A DNA stretch of 64,000 bases from Spirochaetaceae bacterium (GTDB taxonomy: Bacteria; Spirochaetota; Spirochaetia; Treponematales; Treponemataceae), in contig JAFZVC010000061.1 in assembly GCA_017618015.1 (NCBI GenBank), positions 23,685 through 87,684 on the forward strand. The letters are read 5' to 3'. Position numbers and translations under genes: made by a program. Positions 54,491 to 63,669 of the stretch are shown piece by piece (position 1 is the stretch's first letter; every line of letters begins with the position of its first letter). Under the pieces are notes generated by a model. It did not search any database, was not told the origin of the DNA, and worked only from the letters and a program-made list of their open reading frames with translations.

Positions 54491-54618
54491 ACGGGTGGGG
54501 TCAGGGTCGTTCGGCTGTGACCATTGATTGCAAGTTGAAAATCGTAATCAACTTGAAAAAACGGCTGAGTCAGGGCTCTGACCGGGCGTTTTCACTTTAG
54601 ACTTTAAGGAGTTTAATA
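54491..54618. repeat. Hairpin-rich gap between cheW-cheR and cheX
   Basis: CAAGTTGA (54531-54538) and TCAACTTG (54548-54555) make a perfect 8-bp stem. It is flanked by smaller self-complementary pieces (GGTCA...TGACC near 54499-54522; GTCAG/CTGAC at 54569-54582). No T-run follows, so the structure may set relative expression of cheX and cheY rather than end transcription. Confidence 0.5.
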
Positions 54619-55083
54619 ATGCGTGTTGAGTACATTAATCCTTTTGTAGAAACGGCTTACAATATCTTGCAGGAAGTTCTTGGTGGCGAAGTCCGTCGTG
54701 GAGATTTGTATCTTAAATCAACTTCAATGCCAGTTATGGGCGTTGCCGCTCTCGTAGGTCTTGCTGGTGATGTTGAAGGTCGTGTTCTTTTTGACATGAC
54801 AATGGAAACAGCAATGAACATCGCATCAAAGATGAACGGTGAAAAACTGACAGAATTTGATGCACTTGCTAAGGCAACAGTTACTGAGCTTGCTAACCTT
54901 ATCACAGCTCAGGCTGTAACAAAACTGCATGACCTTGGATTCCGTTTTGACCTTACTCCTCCTGCACTTTTTACAGGAGACAAGATGGAAATCTCAGACC
55001 ATGAGGTTGAGGCTCTTATCGTTCCTATGATCACAGATCAGGGAAAAGTAGAAGTTAACGTAGCAATACGTGAACATATATAA
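54619..55083 (+). CDS. cheX: CheY-P phosphatase CheX
   Basis: The 154-residue protein dephosphorylates CheY-P. The active-site E-x-x-N motif reads ELANLI in ATVTELANLITAQAVT, and the fold signature MGVAALVGLAGDVEGRVLFDM precedes it. AAGGAG lies before the ATG. The position between the CheW fusion and CheY is conserved in treponemes. It is the expected signal-termination enzyme because no CheZ is present. Confidence 0.93.
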   Translation: MRVEYINPFVETAYNILQEVLGGEVRRGDLYLKSTSMPVMGVAALVGLAGDVEGRVLFDMTMETAMNIASKMNGEKLTEFDALAKATVTELANLITAQAVTKLHDLGFRFDLTPPALFTGDKMEISDHEVEALIVPMITDQGKVEVNVAIREHI

Positions 55084-55103
55084 TAACCTAGGAGGTTGAG
55101 AAT

Positions 55104-55538
55104 ATGAAAACAAAACAGGATTTTCCTTCAATAAACGAAAGGCCTCCTGAAGGCTTAAAGGACGATGGTTCCAAAGTTCGTGTACTTGTTGTAGACGATT
55201 CAATTTTCGTCGCTAAACAGCTTAGTCAGATCCTTTCTAGTGAAGGTTACGAGATTGTAGCTACAGCAGAGGACGGAAAAGAGGGCGTAGATAAGTACAA
55301 AGAGCTTTGTCCTAATGTTGACCTCGTTACAATGGATATTACAATGCCGAAGATGGACGGTATTACGGCTCTTGAGCATATTATGGCTTTCGACAAGAAC
55401 GCTAAAGTCGTAATGGTAAGTGCTCTTGGTAAAGAGGAACTCGTTAAGAAGTCTCTTCTGCTTGGTGCGAAGAACTATATCGTAAAGCCTCTTGACCGCA
55501 AGAAGGTTCTTGAAAGAATCGGAGCTGCTATTAAATAG
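55104..55538 (+). CDS. cheY: Chemotaxis response regulator CheY (system two)
   Basis: The 144-residue protein is a receiver domain with an extra N-terminal tail of about 24 residues. It shows VVDDS, the phospho-Asp in VTMDITMPKMDG, the switch Ser/Thr region VSALG and the Lys in YIVKPLD. It would be phosphorylated by the CheA of this operon and dephosphorylated by CheX. AGGAGG precedes the start. A strong terminator follows. Confidence 0.93.
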   Translation: MKTKQDFPSINERPPEGLKDDGSKVRVLVVDDSIFVAKQLSQILSSEGYEIVATAEDGKEGVDKYKELCPNVDLVTMDITMPKMDGITALEHIMAFDKNAKVVMVSALGKEELVKKSLLLGAKNYIVKPLDRKKVLERIGAAIK

Positions 55539-55542
55539 CAAG

Positions 55543-55580
55543 GAAGCATCGGATGCAAAAGCGCATCCGGTGCTTTTTTT
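55543..55580 (+). terminator. Terminator of cheA-cheW/R-cheX-cheY operon
   Basis: AAGCATCGGATGC pairs with GCATCCGGTGCTT, followed by eight Ts. Confidence 0.9.
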
Positions 55581-55615
55581 TGCGGACGCGCGAAAAGCCA
55601 GTCGCGTCTGGGCAG

Positions 55616-56191
55616 TTACTGTGCTGTCGTTGTCAGGCGGTACGTGCTTTTCGCGACTTTTTCCAGCATACAGTCATTCCCGCTTTCCGCAAGCTTTTCG
55701 CGCAGCTTGCAGATGTACGTATGAAGCGTTTTTTTATGCGCTTCGGTACAATCATTCCATAAGTGATACATCATCAAATCAGTTTCAACCTTTTCACCCT
55801 TGTGCGTCATAAGAAAGTTTAATAACGACGAAAGCTTCGGACTCAAGCCGTCTATGCTGTGGTGCTTTTTTGCGGCATTCATTATTGCATCCGACAGTTT
55901 CCGGTATTTCGTTTCGCTGACTTTTCCCCTGTAGTCCGTAAAGTAAGGATCTGTTATAGACGTGACAGGAAAGTCGAGCAGCACATCGAAAATGTGATTT
56001 TGCAACTTCTTTATCTTTTCTTTGGGAAAAAGAGCCTCATCGAGAAATGCAATGTCGGGATCCGTCATTCTGATAAGGGATTGGAGCGTCTGAAAATCCG
56101 GCACGAGAAACGGAGTCTCTCCCGTTTGCCGAATCGCGTCTGCCAGAGACAAAAGAAGAAGCTTATCCTCTGAATAAACAAAAACATTCAT
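55616..56191 (-). CDS. Winged-helix regulator with degenerate receiver domain
   Basis: The 191-residue protein has an N-terminal receiver-like domain lacking the usual DD pair and clear phospho-Asp context (MNVFVYSEDKLLLLSL, DPDIAFLDEALFP). The C-terminal OmpR/PhoB-type winged helix reads LSSLLNFLMTHKGEKVETDLM, HTYICKLREKL and a C-terminal wing. It is probably a phosphorylation-independent DNA-binding protein. Its target is unknown. It is convergent with cheY and divergent from tRNA-Val. Confidence 0.75.
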   Translation of the reverse strand: MNVFVYSEDKLLLLSLADAIRQTGETPFLVPDFQTLQSLIRMTDPDIAFLDEALFPKEKIKKLQNHIFDVLLDFPVTSITDPYFTDYRGKVSETKYRKLSDAIMNAAKKHHSIDGLSPKLSSLLNFLMTHKGEKVETDLMMYHLWNDCTEAHKKTLHTYICKLREKLAESGNDCMLEKVAKSTYRLTTTAQ

Positions 56192-56206
56192 GCCTTACGT
56201 GTCTCC

Positions 56207-56236
56207 TTGACTATGATATGATTTCTATGGTAGTAT
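56207..56236 (+). promoter_or_regulatory. Promoter of tRNA-Val
   Basis: TTGACT (56207-56212) and TAGTAT (56231-56236) are 18 bases apart, with the mature tRNA starting 12 bases after the -10. Confidence 0.5.
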
Positions 56237-56247
56237 TGCCGCGTTAA

Positions 56248-56321
56248 GGGCGATTAGCTCAGTTGGTTAGAGTACAAGCATGACACGCTTGGGGTCACTG
56301 GTTCGATTCCAGTATCGCCCA
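56248..56321 (+). tRNA. tRNA-Val (GAC)
   Basis: The cloverleaf is readable. Acceptor GGGCGAT pairs with ATCGCCC, the D-arm is GCTCAGTTGGTTAGAGT, and anticodon stem CAAGC/GCTTG encloses loop ATGACAC with anticodon GAC. T-stem ACTGG/CCAGT encloses TTCGATT. The discriminator base is A and CCA is not encoded. A terminator hairpin with a T-run follows directly. Confidence 0.95.
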
Positions 56322-56323
56322 GA

Positions 56324-56354
56324 GGGTAGCTTCTTAGAAGTTACCCTTTTTTTT
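56324..56354 (+). terminator. Terminator after tRNA-Val
   Basis: GGGTAGCTTCT pairs with AGAAGTTACCC (one G-U) and is followed by about nine Ts. Confidence 0.85.
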
Positions 56355-56483
56355 TCTCTTCTTTTTTTCGGATATTATTTATTCGGACTGTTTTCTGTTT
56401 CTTTATATAGTAACTTTTCCGTATCTTTTTATAGTTTTCGATTGTAACGTGGAGTGTGCTGATGGGCTTTACGCATCTCTGAT

Positions 56484-56546
56484 TGCAAAAAAAAACTCCG
56501 ATACATCGCGCGGAAAACCAAACTGTCTTCCATGATGCTCGGAGTT
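56484..56546 (-). terminator. Terminator of efp (minus strand)
   Basis: AACTCCGA (56494-56501) and TCGGAGTT (56539-56546) form an 8-bp stem with a long, itself partly structured loop. On the minus strand it is followed by a run of nine Us. The stretch 56355-56483 holds no recognisable feature. Confidence 0.65.
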
Positions 56547-56569
56547 CTTTTTATGCGTAGCGCTTTTGT

Positions 56570-57133
56570 TTAGTTGTTAACGCGCTCCAGATACTCGTTC
56601 GTTTCTGTGTTGATAAGGATTCTTTCATCCTGCTTGATGAAAAGCGGAACGCGTACCGTAAGGCCTGTCTCTGTAACGATCGGCTTTGTCGCGCCTGAGA
56701 CTGTGTCGCCGCGAACGTAGTTTTCGCTTTCTGCAACCGTGAAGACCATTTTCTGCGGAATCTTAACGTCAATTGGGTTTTCGTCCCAAATAACGATAGG
56801 ATATTCATCGCCTTCTTTAAGGTAATATTTCAGGTCTTCATTAAGAGATGTTGGAACGTTTACTGTCTCGAAAGAGTTCGTGTCCATGAAAACGTAGTTG
56901 TCTGAATCTGAATACTGATACTGGCATGTTACTGTCTCTACAGTTGCATCTTCGACCATATCAGGTGTTTTGATTGTCTGTGTAAGAACTGAGCCGTCCT
57001 TAAGGTTCTTCATTTTGCAGCGGGCGAATGCTGTTCCTTTTCCTGGGTTTACGAATTCGCGCTCAACAACAAGATACGGCGCGTTTTTTATAAGAAGAAC
57101 GGTTCCTTTATTGATTTCGCCGCCTCTGATCAT
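56570..57133 (-). CDS. efp: Elongation factor P
   Basis: The 187-residue factor rescues ribosomes stalled at polyproline stretches. It has an N-terminal KOW-like domain with the modified-lysine loop NPGKGTAFAR (Lys32) and the C-terminal OB domains (GATKPIVTETGLTVRVPLFIKQDERI). The start at 57133 is chosen because GGAGG lies 8 bases upstream and the protein then begins at the family N-terminus; the frame is open further upstream but into palindromic sequence. The lysyl-transferase EpmA is encoded just upstream, so beta-lysylation of Lys32 is expected. Confidence 0.95.
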   Translation of the reverse strand: MIRGGEINKGTVLLIKNAPYLVVEREFVNPGKGTAFARCKMKNLKDGSVLTQTIKTPDMVEDATVETVTCQYQYSDSDNYVFMDTNSFETVNVPTSLNEDLKYYLKEGDEYPIVIWDENPIDVKIPQKMVFTVAESENYVRGDTVSGATKPIVTETGLTVRVPLFIKQDERILINTETNEYLERVNN

Positions 57134-57202
57134 AGGTGGTACCTCCGGTAAATATTGAAACTGTCTCATTATATAAAAAACAAGAATGTGGTGCAAGACG
57201 GG

Positions 57203-57283
57203 AGGGCGGACAACCGCCCTACGCCCGCACATGGTTGCGGGCTACCCACCGTGCGGGGTGCATGCAGTTACGGTGAACCCCGC
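57203..57283. repeat. Palindrome cluster between epmA and efp
   Basis: Three GC-rich inverted repeats occur in series: AGGGCGG/CCGCCCT (57203-57220), GCCCGCA/TGCGGGC (57223-57242) and GCGGGGT/ACCCCGC (57253-57283). No minus-strand T-run follows. The arrangement recalls the arrays at 13729 and 63670, though these stems are richer in GC. Confidence 0.6.
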
Positions 57284-57300
57284 AACGCCCCATCTTTTTT

Positions 57301-58332
57301 TTAATAGCAGCCAGGTTGTGTTCTGAACGGGAAGGGCAGCACTGATTCTATCGATTTTCTGCCCGCAAGGAGCATTATTAGCCTGTCAACGCCCATCGCG
57401 ACGCCGGAACAGTGCGGAAAGTCCTTGAAAACCGTCCAATATTCATCGTCTGTTGCATGTGGGATAAGCGCAGTTTCGTTTTTAAGCCGCCCTTCCGTCT
57501 TAAAATACGCGCGGACATTTTCCGGGTTGTCTTCCTCTGTGTAGCAGTTCGCAAGCTCCGTGCCGCACGCATACAGCTCCCACCGCTCTTTCCAAAGAGG
57601 CTCTCCGCCTTTCTTCGCTGGCGGAACGTCTTTCGCGAGGCATGCGGCTTTCGCCGGATAGTCCGTAAGAAAGACAGGTTTCGGTTCGTTAACTAAAGCA
57701 GGCTCTACGCACTGCACAAGAATAAGCTCGTAAAGGTCATCCCACGGCCACTTTGAAAAAGGGCTGTCCGGTAGCTCCGCAATGCCGAGCCTGCGAGCGT
57801 GTTCTGCGAGTTCCGCCGGAGTCTCCGCTTCTGAAAGATAGAAACCAGCGTATTTTTTGAAAGCGTCGTTCATTGAAAGATGTGTGAAAGGCGGACGCAA
57901 GTGCTGCCACGGATCAGGCTCGCCGTTTGTTGGAAGAGGCGGCAACAGCACGTTGAAAAGATCTTCTGTTATCGCCATCGACTCTTTGTAAGAGGCGTTC
58001 ATCGTGTAGTATTCGAGCATCGTGAACTCCGGGCTGTGTATGCGCCCGGCAGACTCGACGTTCCTGTAGCACTTTGAAAGCTGGAACACGGACACTTTGT
58101 GCTGTGAGATAATCCGCTTCATGTAAATCTCTGGTGACGGAACGAGATACATGTCTTTTTTTTCACCTGTCCATGGCTCCACGTACTCGGTCTTGAAAAC
58201 CTCAAGGCACGTTTCAGGTATAAGAGATGAGCTGAGCGCGGGAGTATCCAGCTCAAGATATTTTCTTTCTATAAAGAACGCACGGATTTTTTGCATCGTC
58301 TCCGCGCGGAATTTAAGCAGTTCTAAGTCCAT
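57301..58332 (-). CDS. epmA: EF-P lysine ligase EpmA (PoxA/GenX)
   Basis: The 343-residue protein is a class-II lysyl-tRNA synthetase catalytic core without the anticodon-binding domain, the diagnostic feature of EpmA. Motif 2 lies around FQLSKCYRNVESAGRIHSPEFTMLEYY and motif 3 around GVAMGVDRLIMLLAG. It attaches (R)-beta-lysine to EF-P. The upstream position of efp on the same strand supports the role. EpmB, which makes beta-lysine, is not in the window. Confidence 0.93.
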   Translation of the reverse strand: MDLELLKFRAETMQKIRAFFIERKYLELDTPALSSSLIPETCLEVFKTEYVEPWTGEKKDMYLVPSPEIYMKRIISQHKVSVFQLSKCYRNVESAGRIHSPEFTMLEYYTMNASYKESMAITEDLFNVLLPPLPTNGEPDPWQHLRPPFTHLSMNDAFKKYAGFYLSEAETPAELAEHARRLGIAELPDSPFSKWPWDDLYELILVQCVEPALVNEPKPVFLTDYPAKAACLAKDVPPAKKGGEPLWKERWELYACGTELANCYTEEDNPENVRAYFKTEGRLKNETALIPHATDDEYWTVFKDFPHCSGVAMGVDRLIMLLAGRKSIESVLPFPFRTQPGCY

Positions 58333-58450
58333 ACGTGGAGTATATGGCTAGGCGACTTAAAAATCAACGCACCACAGGCGAGGTGTGCAATCGGGCTAAC
58401 GCAATTCTAAACTCCGTCTTAACTTCTACGGATATTTTTTGCGTGAATTG

Positions 58451-58478
58451 TTGACATGACAAAGAAATGTGATAAAGT
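58451..58478 (+). promoter_or_regulatory. Promoter giving a leaderless LRR-protein mRNA
   Basis: TTGACA (58451-58456) and TAAAGT (58473-58478) are 16 bases apart. The ATG at 58485 is 6 bases after the -10 box and no ribosome site is visible. Confidence 0.5.
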
Positions 58479-58484
58479 TTTTAT

Positions 58485-61400
58485 ATGATTTATACAGGAA
58501 AACATTGCTTTACGAAGATTCGAAAAATCTTTTTTGTGGTAACGTTCGCACTCGTTGCGGCCGCAGCTTTTTCTCAGATAAAAGCTGACCCGACCGGTTG
58601 GAAGAAAAATGATTTCACTAAAGAGTGGAAAGAATATGTTTGGGAGTTTGATGCCTCTAAGTTTTCGGTTGGAAGCAACACGATTTCGTTCAATTTCACG
58701 AGCGGCGGTCATAAATTGTGCCTTAAAGACGTTACAATTATTGCTGATGGCAAAATCGTTCTTACTGACAAAACGGAAAAGTCCGCAGGAAACAACCCTA
58801 AAAGCGCAAGTTATACATTCAGCCTTACTTCTGCGCCTAGAACTATTACCCTCAAAGGTAAAGCCCGCACGGATGGCGGAACCAATTCCAACGGCACGAT
58901 AACAATAAAGCCCACGGAATTCGGCTGGAAACGTGGCGAATTCACAACGGATTGGAAAGAATACACTTGGAAATTCCCGGTTGACAATTTCACGAAAGGA
59001 ACAAACACCATATCATTTACATACACGGACGGTTATCACAAGCTTTGCCTGAAAGACGTTAAAATCACAGCAGACGGCAAAACCGTTTTCACTGACAGCA
59101 CGGAAAAATCTGCGGGCGGAAGTCCACGGAGCGCGGTTTACAAGTTCACCCTTACAAGTGCGCCAAGAACAATTGCGCTCACGGCGCAAGCCAAAACGGC
59201 CGGTGGAACAGACTCAGTTGGAACTATTCTTCTTAACGGTGTTGTTAATATCCCTGAAGGTACAAAAGAGATAAAAGGAAGCGCATACGAAGGTTCCGGT
59301 GCAAGAAAAGTAACAATTCCTTCATCAGTTTCAAAAATCGGCGGACAGGCTTTCAAAGGCTGTGAATATCTTACAGAAATTGAAATCCCTTCTAATGTTA
59401 CGGAATTTGGAACGGGGATTTTCGACGACTGCAAAAATCTTACTGCAATCAAAGTCGATAAATACTCCGAGGCACATGCATGTTTCAGCGTGGACAAACG
59501 GCTCGCCTTTACGAATAACAAACCGAAGCAGACGAAAGAACAATGGTTTGCCACTTCAAAAAATAATATTTTCGAAGATGGAATACTGTATATCGGTAAT
59601 GGCGTAACAAAAATTCAAGACGGACAATACAAAGACAATAAGGATATCACTGAAATCCGATTTTTGGATACAACGACAAAAATGGCGGGAATCGGTACAA
59701 GTGCGTTCAGAAACTGTACGGGCTTGAAAAAAGTCGTAATTCCCGGAAACGTTAAAAATGTAGCTGACTGGGCATTCTCAGGTTGCTCTAACCTTGAGGA
59801 AGTTATAATAGAGGAAGGCGTTGAGAATATCGTAGATTATGCTTTCAATCGTTGCCCTAAGCTACTTTCCGTTACGCTGCCGAAATCTATTAAGAGTATT
59901 GGCGGTGACGATATAATGGGCAATAAAGGTAAACGAATTTATCACTGCTGGTTAGGAAGCAAAGCTTGCAGTGCCGTAATAAAAAGATATTGTAGGCTTG
60001 ATGTTATCGGCATCGACGAAGAAAATATCGATAATATCGATTTGAAACAAATATCCATTGTAAATACGACAATTAAGGATGGCTTGTTCAGGAATTTGCC
60101 GTTTGAAAGGATTGATATCGCTGACAATCTTACGGAAATCGGAAAAAACGCTTTTAACGACAATACTGTTATCCGCGCAAAACGGAACACAGCTACTGAT
60201 AAGTGCCTTAGGGCGAACGGCTATTACCTTTGCGGAGCTCTTTGTGACGTGAACATATATACAAAAGATAAATCAAAAGAAATTAAAGAGGATTTTACCC
60301 GCGTCTTTAGTGACTATGATCCGTATTGGAAATGGAGCACGTATAAAGTCAACACATACCAACCGCTTTTACTTGAAGAAGTTGATGACAAGCTCGTTAT
60401 CACTTCTGTAATGCTGGATCCTTGTAAGAACGTTACTGTAACAGACAAGAACGGCAAGGCATTAATCCGCAACAAGACAATACAGCCATTTACCCGCATG
60501 GAGCTGTGCGATTTTGATTTTCTTACCGACAGCGTAGATAACTACACACTTACGGTTAATGATGATCTTTACAAAAAGCTTGTTGCAGGTCAGGTAAAAT
60601 GGGATATTTCGTTTGACTTCGCCGTTCGTCGGACAACAACACCAGATTCTGTTGCGGCAGAAACTTTCCGCCCTGTTTATGCACGTGAGTTTATAGCGGG
60701 TATGTACAATGTGGCGTATATCATCGGCTCCGAAGAATACGAAAGACGCTGCTATGAGGCAGTTGATAAAAAGCTCCTCGTCACGGACGAAGCTCTTACA
60801 GTTCCTCTGACAAGGGAGCAGATGGAGAATCTTCTTAAAAAAACAAAGAAGTGGTCTTTTGTGTTGGGCAGGGATAATATCGCAGGAACAGGCGGTGGCG
60901 GAGTTCTTACAATGGATACCGATTTTATTCTAGCTTTTTCAAAAGGTGCGCCGAGTGCGTTCTGGCATGAATTCTCTCACTGTATGGGCTGGGCGCATGA
61001 AAACGGCAATATGTGCTTTGAAGGTCGTCCTGAACCGTATAATGTTGACTGGCCGAGCATCGGAAGCTACTTATACCAGGAAGAGTATAAAAAAGGCAAT
61101 ACGCCATATACTTACGACAAATATTACTTGAATTCCTTCTTTTTCTCTCAGCCGGATATTTTCCCGCCCGATGTGGAACCCGATGTTGTCAAGGATGATA
61201 CGCTATATATTGCTGACGGTATGCCTAAAACTGGCTCTTTCAAGAAACGGACAGATTTTACAAAAGTCGTGATTCCGTCTTCGGTGTCGTTAATCAGCGG
61301 TTCTGCGTTCTATGATACAAGACTTGATGAAATTACTATTCCATCAAGTGTAGGAAAGATTGACGGCTCTGCATTCTTCGGTTGTCTTTCCCTTAAAAAA

Positions 61401-63656
61401 ATCGACATCCCGGACACAGTGAAATCCATAGGTTCCTCGGCGTTCCAAAACTGTACGTCACTCACATCTGTAAAAATTGGAAGCGGAATGAGGCAAATAA
61501 GCAAAGAAATGTTTAAGGATTCCGCTCTGACAGAGGTGACAATTCCAAAGAATATCAAATATATCGCCAATAATGCGTTCCAAAACTGCCGCAATCTGAC
61601 TAAGGTCGTGCTTGAAGACGGTGTTCGAAAGATTGGTGACAATGCTTTTGACGGCACGGCGCTGACGGAGATTGTGATTCCACCGAGTGTTACGATGATA
61701 GGCAAGAACATAACGTCAAAAAATGTCATTTGGAACGTAAAAGAAGGAACGTACGCTTACACATTCGCTCAGGAGAACGGTTTCCCTATCGGCACATTGT
61801 CTGACAAAGGCGATTCGATTCTTGCTGAAAGCATTGACGCAAAAGACGCGCCGAACGGTACCTGGCAGAACGGTATTTTCAGCAAAACGGACGAACGCCG
61901 CAAGTGGGATTTTTCAGGTTACATTAATGGCAGCGGAACATACACCGTGACGTTCAAGTATGCAACAGGCTCCGATATCCTCCGCCTTACGGACACGATT
62001 TTCACTGCAGACGGAAAGACAATTGCGTATTTCGCGGAGCAGCGTTCCGTCGGTAAAAGTTATCCAGAGACAGTCTACAATATAACGGTTCCCGCCGGAA
62101 CAAAGAAACTTGAGATGTATGCACTCGCAAGGGCAGGTAACAGCAACATCACAGGAACAATCATCGTAAGCAATATGAACACAACAAAGCTTGTAATCCT
62201 TGCGGGAACGGAAACAATCAAGGACTCAGCTTATTTCGGCTCAAAGTTCGAGGAAGTGGAGCTGCCGACGGGCTTGAAGAAAATTGGCAGCCTTGCTTTC
62301 CAAGACAGTACGGAGCTTAAGTCAATAACAATCCCGGACACAGTTACAGAAATAGGCAGCTCGGCTTTCCAGAACTGTCCTGCGCTCACGTCCGCAAAAA
62401 TCGGCAGCGGGCTTATAAAAGTCAGTTACAGGCTTTTCAAAAACACCGCCCTTAAAGAAGTTATAATTCCGGGCAGCATCATGACTATTGGAGAAGAAGC
62501 GTTCCGTGACTGCGAGTTCCTTACGAAAGCAGACATTTCTTACGGCGTTACAAAGATTGATAAGAATGCGTTCAACAACTGTCATGAGCTTAAAACAATT
62601 ACGATTCCGAACAGCGTGACTGTTATAGGCGATGGCGCGTTCCAAAGCTGCACATCGCTTACATCTGTAAAATTAGGAACCGGCTTACAGAACCTGAACA
62701 AGAATCTTTTTAATGGCTCCGGTCTTACGAGCATCACAATTCCGGGAACGATTGAGACAATCGGAGAGGGAGCATTTTCCAGCTGCGCAAACTTGAAAAA
62801 TGTCACGATTCAGTACGGCGTAAAAGAGATAGGCAGAAGTGCGTTCGCGAGTTCTGCGCTTACATCGCTCAATATTCCGGAAAGTGTAACGAATATTGGC
62901 GTAAGAGCGTTCGACAACGCAGCAATAACAAAAGTGACGCTTCCATCAAGCTTGGTTGAATTAAGCACATGCGCTTTCATAGATTCAGCTCTTACGGAAG
63001 TGACGATTCCCGGAACGTTGAAAAAAATCGATGTAAAGTGCTTCCAAGGCTGCGAGAACCTTACGAAAGTCATCATAAAAGACGGCGTTGAGGAAATATG
63101 CGAAAAGGCGTTCTGGAACACAGGCATTAAGGAGATTAAGATTCCTTCGAGCGTCAAAACAATCGGACTGAAAATACTTCCCGAAGATGCAGAGTGGGAT
63201 GTTGAAGTCGGTAGTTATGCGTATCAATTCGCGCTCGAAAACAACTGCAAAATAAAGGCAACCGATGCGGTACTCAAAGACAAAACTGCCAGGCTGCTGG
63301 CTGATAGAAGCATAGAATCCGCGCCTTCGGACAAGTGGCAGAAAAACACGTTCACGTCAAATGATGTTCGCCGCAAGTGGGATTTTTCCAGCTTCCTTAA
63401 AGGAGGCGGAACATACACCATCACGTTCAAATACACAAACGGAGCGCACAAACTTAGTCTTACGGACTCGTTTATCATTGCGGACGGCAGAACAATCGCA
63501 TACCACCCGGAGACGCTTTCCGCCGGAGCCAGCCCGAATAAGTTTGTGTTTACGGTAGAAGTTCCTGCCGGAACAAAGAAACTGGAGCTTTATGCGCTTG
63601 CAAAAGGCGGCGGCGGTTCTGACAGCAACGGAACAATCACCGTGGAGAAAAAGTAA
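58485..63656 (+). CDS. Giant secreted BspA-like LRR protein with embedded metzincin motif
   Basis: The 1723-residue protein has a signal peptide (to about residue 31). In order it has two ~105-residue beta-sandwich-like modules (about 39-140 and 147-245; WKEYxWxF, ADGK, GGTxSxGTI), a BspA/LRR_5 block (~253-565) and a middle region of about 330 residues. Then come LRR block 2 (~895-1100), a third module (~1126-1235), LRR block 3 (~1237-1590) and a fourth module (~1618-1722). The middle region contains HEFSHCMGWAH at 828-838, an exact HExxHxxGxxH zinc-protease motif with Glu829 as the presumed catalytic base and a nearby Met (ENGNM). The LRR parts suggest adhesion. No C-terminal anchor is visible. 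Confidence 0.88.
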   Translation: MIYTGKHCFTKIRKIFFVVTFALVAAAAFSQIKADPTGWKKNDFTKEWKEYVWEFDASKFSVGSNTISFNFTSGGHKLCLKDVTIIADGKIVLTDKTEKSAGNNPKSASYTFSLTSAPRTITLKGKARTDGGTNSNGTITIKPTEFGWKRGEFTTDWKEYTWKFPVDNFTKGTNTISFTYTDGYHKLCLKDVKITADGKTVFTDSTEKSAGGSPRSAVYKFTLTSAPRTIALTAQAKTAGGTDSVGTILLNGVVNIPEGTKEIKGSAYEGSGARKVTIPSSVSKIGGQAFKGCEYLTEIEIPSNVTEFGTGIFDDCKNLTAIKVDKYSEAHACFSVDKRLAFTNNKPKQTKEQWFATSKNNIFEDGILYIGNGVTKIQDGQYKDNKDITEIRFLDTTTKMAGIGTSAFRNCTGLKKVVIPGNVKNVADWAFSGCSNLEEVIIEEGVENIVDYAFNRCPKLLSVTLPKSIKSIGGDDIMGNKGKRIYHCWLGSKACSAVIKRYCRLDVIGIDEENIDNIDLKQISIVNTTIKDGLFRNLPFERIDIADNLTEIGKNAFNDNTVIRAKRNTATDKCLRANGYYLCGALCDVNIYTKDKSKEIKEDFTRVFSDYDPYWKWSTYKVNTYQPLLLEEVDDKLVITSVMLDPCKNVTVTDKNGKALIRNKTIQPFTRMELCDFDFLTDSVDNYTLTVNDDLYKKLVAGQVKWDISFDFAVRRTTTPDSVAAETFRPVYAREFIAGMYNVAYIIGSEEYERRCYEAVDKKLLVTDEALTVPLTREQMENLLKKTKKWSFVLGRDNIAGTGGGGVLTMDTDFILAFSKGAPSAFWHEFSHCMGWAHENGNMCFEGRPEPYNVDWPSIGSYLYQEEYKKGNTPYTYDKYYLNSFFFSQPDIFPPDVEPDVVKDDTLYIADGMPKTGSFKKRTDFTKVVIPSSVSLISGSAFYDTRLDEITIPSSVGKIDGSAFFGCLSLKKIDIPDTVKSIGSSAFQNCTSLTSVKIGSGMRQISKEMFKDSALTEVTIPKNIKYIANNAFQNCRNLTKVVLEDGVRKIGDNAFDGTALTEIVIPPSVTMIGKNITSKNVIWNVKEGTYAYTFAQENGFPIGTLSDKGDSILAESIDAKDAPNGTWQNGIFSKTDERRKWDFSGYINGSGTYTVTFKYATGSDILRLTDTIFTADGKTIAYFAEQRSVGKSYPETVYNITVPAGTKKLEMYALARAGNSNITGTIIVSNMNTTKLVILAGTETIKDSAYFGSKFEEVELPTGLKKIGSLAFQDSTELKSITIPDTVTEIGSSAFQNCPALTSAKIGSGLIKVSYRLFKNTALKEVIIPGSIMTIGEEAFRDCEFLTKADISYGVTKIDKNAFNNCHELKTITIPNSVTVIGDGAFQSCTSLTSVKLGTGLQNLNKNLFNGSGLTSITIPGTIETIGEGAFSSCANLKNVTIQYGVKEIGRSAFASSALTSLNIPESVTNIGVRAFDNAAITKVTLPSSLVELSTCAFIDSALTEVTIPGTLKKIDVKCFQGCENLTKVIIKDGVEEICEKAFWNTGIKEIKIPSSVKTIGLKILPEDAEWDVEVGSYAYQFALENNCKIKATDAVLKDKTARLLADRSIESAPSDKWQKNTFTSNDVRRKWDFSSFLKGGGTYTITFKYTNGAHKLSLTDSFIIADGRTIAYHPETLSAGASPNKFVFTVEVPAGTKKLELYALAKGGGGSDSNGTITVEKK

Positions 63657-63669
63657 GTTTTTTAATTCA

